From Candidatus Neomarinimicrobiota bacterium (GTDB lineage Bacteria; Fidelibacterota; Marinisomatia; Marinisomatales; S15-B10): a stretch of 53,373 nt of DNA. The number at the start of each line of letters is the position of its first letter. The first letter of the stretch is position 1. The notes beneath the pieces were generated by a model. The model did no database searches. It was given only the letters and a program-made list of their open reading frames with translations, and was not told the DNA's origin. The DNA is taken from positions 1-53,373 of the forward strand of contig DTTI01000082.1 in the NCBI GenBank assembly GCA_012964825.1. The letters run 5' to 3'. Shown here in pieces: positions 49,721 to 53,373 of the stretch. A program made the position numbers and the translations under genes.

Positions 49721-51892
49721 TCAGCTGAGCGGTGTTAGGTTGGCGTATTTGGCGATAAGTTTTTTCTGAATGTTGCCTTGGAATACGACGGTGATTTTCT
49801 GGTTGTCACCTGAACCCTCTACAGCAAGGATCATCCCTTTACCAAAGAGGGGATGTTTCACTTTATCACTACGTTCAAATTCGTTAAATGAAGTGATGGT
49901 TCTTACATATTTGAGTTTGTATTTGTTCGAACTTTTATCCTTTACAAGACGTCTAGTGAGAGCGGAGTGAAAATTTATGCGATCCAGGTATTCTTCAGGT
50001 ATTTCTTGAAGAAAACGTGAAGCCAGACCGAGACCAACGGCACCGCTAGATCGGCGGCGGTTTGGCGCAAAGTGAAGATAAGCTTTCTCCTTGGCTCTTG
50101 TTAAACCAACGTAGAACAGACGGCGTTCTTCCTCAAGTTCCCTGGGGTCCTCAAGTGAACGGTAGATAGGGAATAATCCATCTTCAAGACCGGTGATAAA
50201 GACAACGGGGAACTCCAGTCCCTTCGAGCTGTGGAGCGTCATGAGTGTAATATGATTTGTGCTGTCGTTCCACGTGTCGATAGCGGTCAGCAGTGACACC
50301 TCCTCAAGAAATTCCCGTACAGTGGCATTCTCATTCCGTTTGCAAAACTGATGAATACTGTTCAAAAGTTCCTGAATGTTTTGCAGCCTCTCACTGGCAT
50401 CTTCAGTTCCTTGCTCCTTGTAGAAGTTGACCAAGCCCAGTTCATCCACAAGTACGGAGGCAAGTTCAGACGCATCCAGTTTATCCTTCAGTTCTCGATA
50501 CTTCTGAACAAGCTCATAAAATTCAACCAATCCGACAGCCTGTTTGCCTTTCAGATTCATGGCGTCTGGCGTTTCCAGAACAGCAAGGAGCGGAATACCC
50601 TTCTTGGCCGCCAACACCTCACATTTGTCAACAGTCTTGGCACCGATACCGCGGGAAGGGAAATTGATAATTCTTTTTAAACTCACAGAGTCAACTGGAT
50701 TAACAAGAATTCTGAGATAGGCTAGCAGGTCCTTTACCTCTTTCCTTTCGTAAAACTTCACACCGCCGACAATGTGATAGGCGATGCCCTTTCTCCTCAG
50801 ACCGTCTTCCAGTGCCCTGCTCTGAACATTGGTCCTGTAAAGGATCACAAAATCCTGAAAAGTTCTTTTATTCTGTTGTATTTCCTTCTGGATCAGCTCC
50901 AATACACCGTCCGTTTCTTCTATTTCATCATAGGTTTCCATTATGCCTATTTTTTCACCTTGACCTTGATCTGTCCAAAGCTCTTTTTTTGCACGATACT
51001 CATTGTTCTTGACAACGGCTCCGGCAACAGAAAGAATATTCGCAGTGGAGCGGTAATTCTGTTCCAGCCTGAAGACTTCGCAATCGGGGTAAGCCTTTTC
51101 AAATTCCAGAATATTGGAAATATCTGCCCCACGCCAGCCATAAATGGATTGATCATCATCCCCCACGACAGAGATCTTATTATGTGTATCAGAAAGAAAT
51201 TTTACAAAGAGAAACTGAGGTCGATTAGTATCCTGGTATTCATCCACCAAAACATATTTGAATTTATCCTGATATTTTTTCAGCACCTTCGGATGTTTCT
51301 TAAAAATCTCTAGCGGATACAAGAGCAGGTCACCGAAGTCCACAGCATTATTTTCCTTCAAAGCTTTCTTGTAAACGGGGTAAAGTTCAGCCACTGACTT
51401 ATCGAACGGCGAAGCACCATTTTTCATCAATTGTGAAGGATCTTCCATACTACTTTTAATAAAACTCATCCTGGAACGGTAAGCGGCTGCCGAAATACCG
51501 TTGGTCGTCAACTTCAGGTTTAACATTAACGTTTTGATGAGCTGATCCTGATCCGCAGTGTCATAAATGGCAAAATCCGGGGTAAAACCGAGAGATACAA
51601 TCTCATGCCTTAGGAGACGGGCACAAATGGAATGGAATGTACCAATGTTAAGCGACATTGATTTCTTCCCGAGCAATGACTGGACCCTGGTCCTCATTTC
51701 CGCAGCTGCTTTGTTTGTAAATGTTACCGCCAGGATATCATCAGGATTGTAACCCTTTTCGATAATGAGATAAGCAATCTTGTGGGTAAGAACTCGCGTT
51801 TTACCTGTGCCGGCGCCTGCAAAGATCAGAGTTGGTTTATCAATAGCCTCAACGGCCTGTTTCTGAACATCATTAAGATTCAAATCACTCAT
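49721..51892 (-). CDS. ATP-dependent DNA helicase, PcrA/UvrD family
   Basis: The 723-residue SF1A helicase has NDVQKQAVEAIDKPTLIFAG and the Walker A AGAGTGKTRVLTHKIA (motif I), TFTNKAAAEM (Ia), VDEYQDTNRPQF (II), VGDDDQSIYGWRGAD (III), LEQNYRSTANIL (IV), TLHSSKGLEFPVVFITGLEDGLFP (V) and EEERRLFYVGLTRAKEKAYL (VI). A C-terminal Tudor-like tail (HPLFGKGMILAVEG) resembles that of PcrA. It unwinds 3'-tailed DNA in repair and clears replication blocks. It follows mltG by four bases. Confidence 0.95.
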   Translation of the reverse strand: MSDLNLNDVQKQAVEAIDKPTLIFAGAGTGKTRVLTHKIAYLIIEKGYNPDDILAVTFTNKAAAEMRTRVQSLLGKKSMSLNIGTFHSICARLLRHEIVSLGFTPDFAIYDTADQDQLIKTLMLNLKLTTNGISAAAYRSRMSFIKSSMEDPSQLMKNGASPFDKSVAELYPVYKKALKENNAVDFGDLLLYPLEIFKKHPKVLKKYQDKFKYVLVDEYQDTNRPQFLFVKFLSDTHNKISVVGDDDQSIYGWRGADISNILEFEKAYPDCEVFRLEQNYRSTANILSVAGAVVKNNEYRAKKELWTDQGQGEKIGIMETYDEIEETDGVLELIQKEIQQNKRTFQDFVILYRTNVQSRALEDGLRRKGIAYHIVGGVKFYERKEVKDLLAYLRILVNPVDSVSLKRIINFPSRGIGAKTVDKCEVLAAKKGIPLLAVLETPDAMNLKGKQAVGLVEFYELVQKYRELKDKLDASELASVLVDELGLVNFYKEQGTEDASERLQNIQELLNSIHQFCKRNENATVREFLEEVSLLTAIDTWNDSTNHITLMTLHSSKGLEFPVVFITGLEDGLFPIYRSLEDPRELEEERRLFYVGLTRAKEKAYLHFAPNRRRSSGAVGLGLASRFLQEIPEEYLDRINFHSALTRRLVKDKSSNKYKLKYVRTITSFNEFERSDKVKHPLFGKGMILAVEGSGDNQKITVVFQGNIQKKLIAKYANLTPLS

Positions 51893-51896
51893 TCAA

Positions 51897-52955
51897 TCAA
51901 TCTTGTATATCTTTTGTTTGCGCATGTTTTTTACTTCTTATTTGGCGTCTGGAGCGCTGAAACTTCTTTTTAGCAACATTGTGCTCCGCTTCGGTCCTGC
52001 TGAATGTGTGGTATCCTTCGCCGTTAGCCACAAAGAAGAGATAGTCGGCATCAGCCGGCGAAAGCGCTGAAATGAGCGACTCCCGGCTGGGACTGTTGAT
52101 GGGACCGGCTGGAAGACCATAATGGATATAAGTATTGTAGGGTGATTTAATTTTCAAGTCATTTATCAACAACCGGCGCGGACCATCCTCAATGATGTAC
52201 TGAATGGTGGGATCCGCCTGAAGACGCATTCCTATTTTGAGGCGATTGTGGTAGACTGAACTGATAAGTGGACGTTCGCTGTCATATATGGCTTCCCCCT
52301 CTATAATGGATGCTAATGTCACCATTTCAAGCTCCGTCAAACCATGAATCTGAAGTCGACTCTTCAATATTTTATCGAAAAACTCGTGATATTCGGTCAC
52401 CATGGTTTGAATGACTCGTTCGGGTGTCTCACCCTCATGAAAATGGTAAGTATCCGGAAAGAGAAATCCTTCGAGGGAATAAGCATCAATATTCAGAGAC
52501 TTAATAAATTGGGAATTCTCGCATAAGGCCAAAAATACGCCCGAGTCTATGTTCAGCTTATCCTGAAAAACTTCCGCAATTTGATATTTGCTTAGTCCTT
52601 CAGGAATAGTGATTTTGTGTAGTACAGGTGTTCCTTCCACCAATTGTCTAATTATGTGGTAATTCGACCTGAGGTCAGTTAGCGAGAAAACACCAGCTCG
52701 AATGGTGGTCTCATGTCCCATAATCCTGGTTGCCATAACGAAAGTTTCCGAATCAGTGATGACATCCTTCATTTTGAGATCATCGCCAATCTCTTTAAGA
52801 GATGCTCCTTTATCCACCTTTACTACAACGGGCGTTTCTGCTTCGGGAAGAGGCCAGAAGACCACCAGAGAATAGAAGGCCACTCCAGAAAGAACCAGGA
52901 TTGAGAGTATGAATCCCGCTACGTGATCGGGTTTAGAACTATTTAAAAATGCCAT
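51897..52955 (-). CDS. mltG: MltG-type endolytic murein transglycosylase
   Basis: From ATG at 52953-52955 the product has 352 residues with an N-terminal membrane helix (about 15-37, ILSILVLSGVAFYSLVVFW), a LysM-like segment (VVVKVDKGASLKEIGDDL), and the MltG/YceG catalytic domain: SLEGFLFPDTYHFHEGET, VTLASIIEGEAIYDSERPLISSVYHNRL with the catalytic Glu, ADPTIQYI and YNTYIHYGLPAGPINSPSRES. It cuts nascent peptidoglycan to set glycan length and works with penicillin-binding proteins. A GTG 13 codons upstream is an alternative start. It is divergent from the DUF3098-like gene. Confidence 0.93.
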   Translation of the reverse strand: MAFLNSSKPDHVAGFILSILVLSGVAFYSLVVFWPLPEAETPVVVKVDKGASLKEIGDDLKMKDVITDSETFVMATRIMGHETTIRAGVFSLTDLRSNYHIIRQLVEGTPVLHKITIPEGLSKYQIAEVFQDKLNIDSGVFLALCENSQFIKSLNIDAYSLEGFLFPDTYHFHEGETPERVIQTMVTEYHEFFDKILKSRLQIHGLTELEMVTLASIIEGEAIYDSERPLISSVYHNRLKIGMRLQADPTIQYIIEDGPRRLLINDLKIKSPYNTYIHYGLPAGPINSPSRESLISALSPADADYLFFVANGEGYHTFSRTEAEHNVAKKKFQRSRRQIRSKKHAQTKDIQD

Positions 52956-53032
52956 AAATTTCGGGCGCGAATTTAATCCTTTCACAAAGCACACAACAAT
53001 AGTTTTTCAGAAAAGAGGAAGGGATAATAGAA

Positions 53033-53062
53033 TTGATTACGGGTAAATGTCGGTCGTATATT
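53033..53062 (+). promoter_or_regulatory. Candidate promoter of the DUF3098-like gene
   Basis: TTGATT (53033-53038) and TATATT (53057-53062) are 18 bases apart, the latter matching five of six consensus positions. The GTG start at 53073 lies just 10 bases after the -10, so the mRNA would have almost no leader. No Shine-Dalgarno sequence is seen between. Confidence 0.4.
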
Positions 53063-53072
53063 TGCCCCCGCT

Positions 53073-53330
53073 GTGGCGAAAAAAAATGAAAAATCTGAAA
53101 TTCATCTTTTTGAAGGGTGGGCTTTTGGAAAAAAGAATTATCTGCTCTTTAGTATCGGTCTGGTGACGATTATATCCGGTTATATCGTGATGGCAACCGG
53201 GGATGTGAATAGTTTTCAGTCCCTCACATTGTCACCCATCATGCTTTTCGTCGGATACCTGGTGATCATACCTCTCGCTCTTGTAGTCAAGGACAATGAT
53301 AGAAAATCGCCATCAACACTTGAAAATTGA
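53073..53330 (+). CDS. DUF3098-like small membrane protein
   Basis: The 85-residue product has a charged N-terminus (AKKNEKSEIHLFEGWAFGKKNY), then two membrane helices (about residues 24-43, LLFSIGLVTIISGYIVMATG, and 56-74, IMLFVGYLVIIPLALVVK). The FGKKNY..L..G......G..LM pattern with two short helices resembles DUF3098 proteins of Bacteroidetes, of unknown function; related genes there lie near cell-division genes. It starts with GTG and has no Shine-Dalgarno sequence. It ends six bases before tRNA-Asp. Family assignment is by pattern. Confidence 0.65.
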   Translation: MAKKNEKSEIHLFEGWAFGKKNYLLFSIGLVTIISGYIVMATGDVNSFQSLTLSPIMLFVGYLVIIPLALVVKDNDRKSPSTLEN

Positions 53331-53336
53331 TTTTTC

Positions 53337-53373
<37 letters not shown>

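Noticed and set aside
52956-52994. 13-codon longer mltG start (GTG)
   Set aside because: No ribosome-binding site in front of it and the extra residues match no family N-terminus, though it cannot be excluded.

Overview
The window is a densely packed bacterial chromosome segment, probably from the FCB superphylum. The best guess is a marine lineage such as Candidatus Marinimicrobia (SAR406) or a close relative, but that is an inference. Supporting signs are a 31-residue basic AURKAIP1/COX24-type protein, a DUF3098-like protein, outer-membrane beta-barrels and a TonB-dependent receptor with a carboxypeptidase-regulatory-like N-terminus, and lipoprotein-type signals. About fifty genes are seen, most on the minus strand. 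Many overlap by 1-14 bases (ATGA, GTGA, TGATG junctions). No insertion sequence, prophage, CRISPR array or rRNA was found.

Region 1 (1-5.4 kb, minus) holds a cut-off secreted zinc phospholipase/S1-P1 nuclease-like protein, the 31-residue basic protein, an HU/IHF protein, a MltD-type transglycosylase with three LysM domains, an RfaE2-like nucleotidyltransferase, a PlsC acyltransferase and seryl-tRNA synthetase.

Region 2 (5.5-23.2 kb, minus) is a surface-polysaccharide locus. In transcription order: UDP-glucose dehydrogenase, RmlC-like epimerase, RmlB, Wza-like exporter, Wzz-like chain-length protein with an N-terminal winged-helix domain, O-antigen ligase/polymerase, flippase, two glycosyltransferases, hexapeptide acetyltransferase, PLP aminotransferase, and a deacetylase-like lipoprotein. 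Then come a structured leader with an intrinsic terminator, the WbaP-type initiating sugar transferase, a Wzi-like barrel and a third glycosyltransferase. Together these suggest a Wzx/Wzy-pathway polymer containing a uronic acid and a 6-deoxy N-acylamino sugar.

Region 3 (23.2-33.7 kb, minus) is housekeeping: a VWA membrane protein, TsaD, YbbR-domain protein, ribosomal protein S1, cytidylate kinase, RluB, ScpB, ScpA, TrpS and an HNH endonuclease.

Region 4 (33.7-39.3 kb) has a cobalamin riboswitch driving a BtuB-like TonB-dependent receptor on the plus strand. Facing it are an unassigned beta-barrel, an ECF transporter S component and a YhaM-like OB/HD protein whose HD motif reads HG.

Region 5 (39.4-45.4 kb) carries an exported RidA-like protein, a small membrane protein, a possible gene remnant, and a minus-strand group of VOC, pirin, glutathionyl-hydroquinone reductase and aldo/keto reductase genes divergent from a succinate-semialdehyde-type dehydrogenase.

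Region 6 (45.4-53.4 kb) carries MltB, two exported M20 amidohydrolases, a Fur-family regulator with a candidate operator, a PcrA/UvrD helicase, MltG, a DUF3098-like gene that may be leaderless, and the 5' part of tRNA-Asp(GTC) at the window edge.
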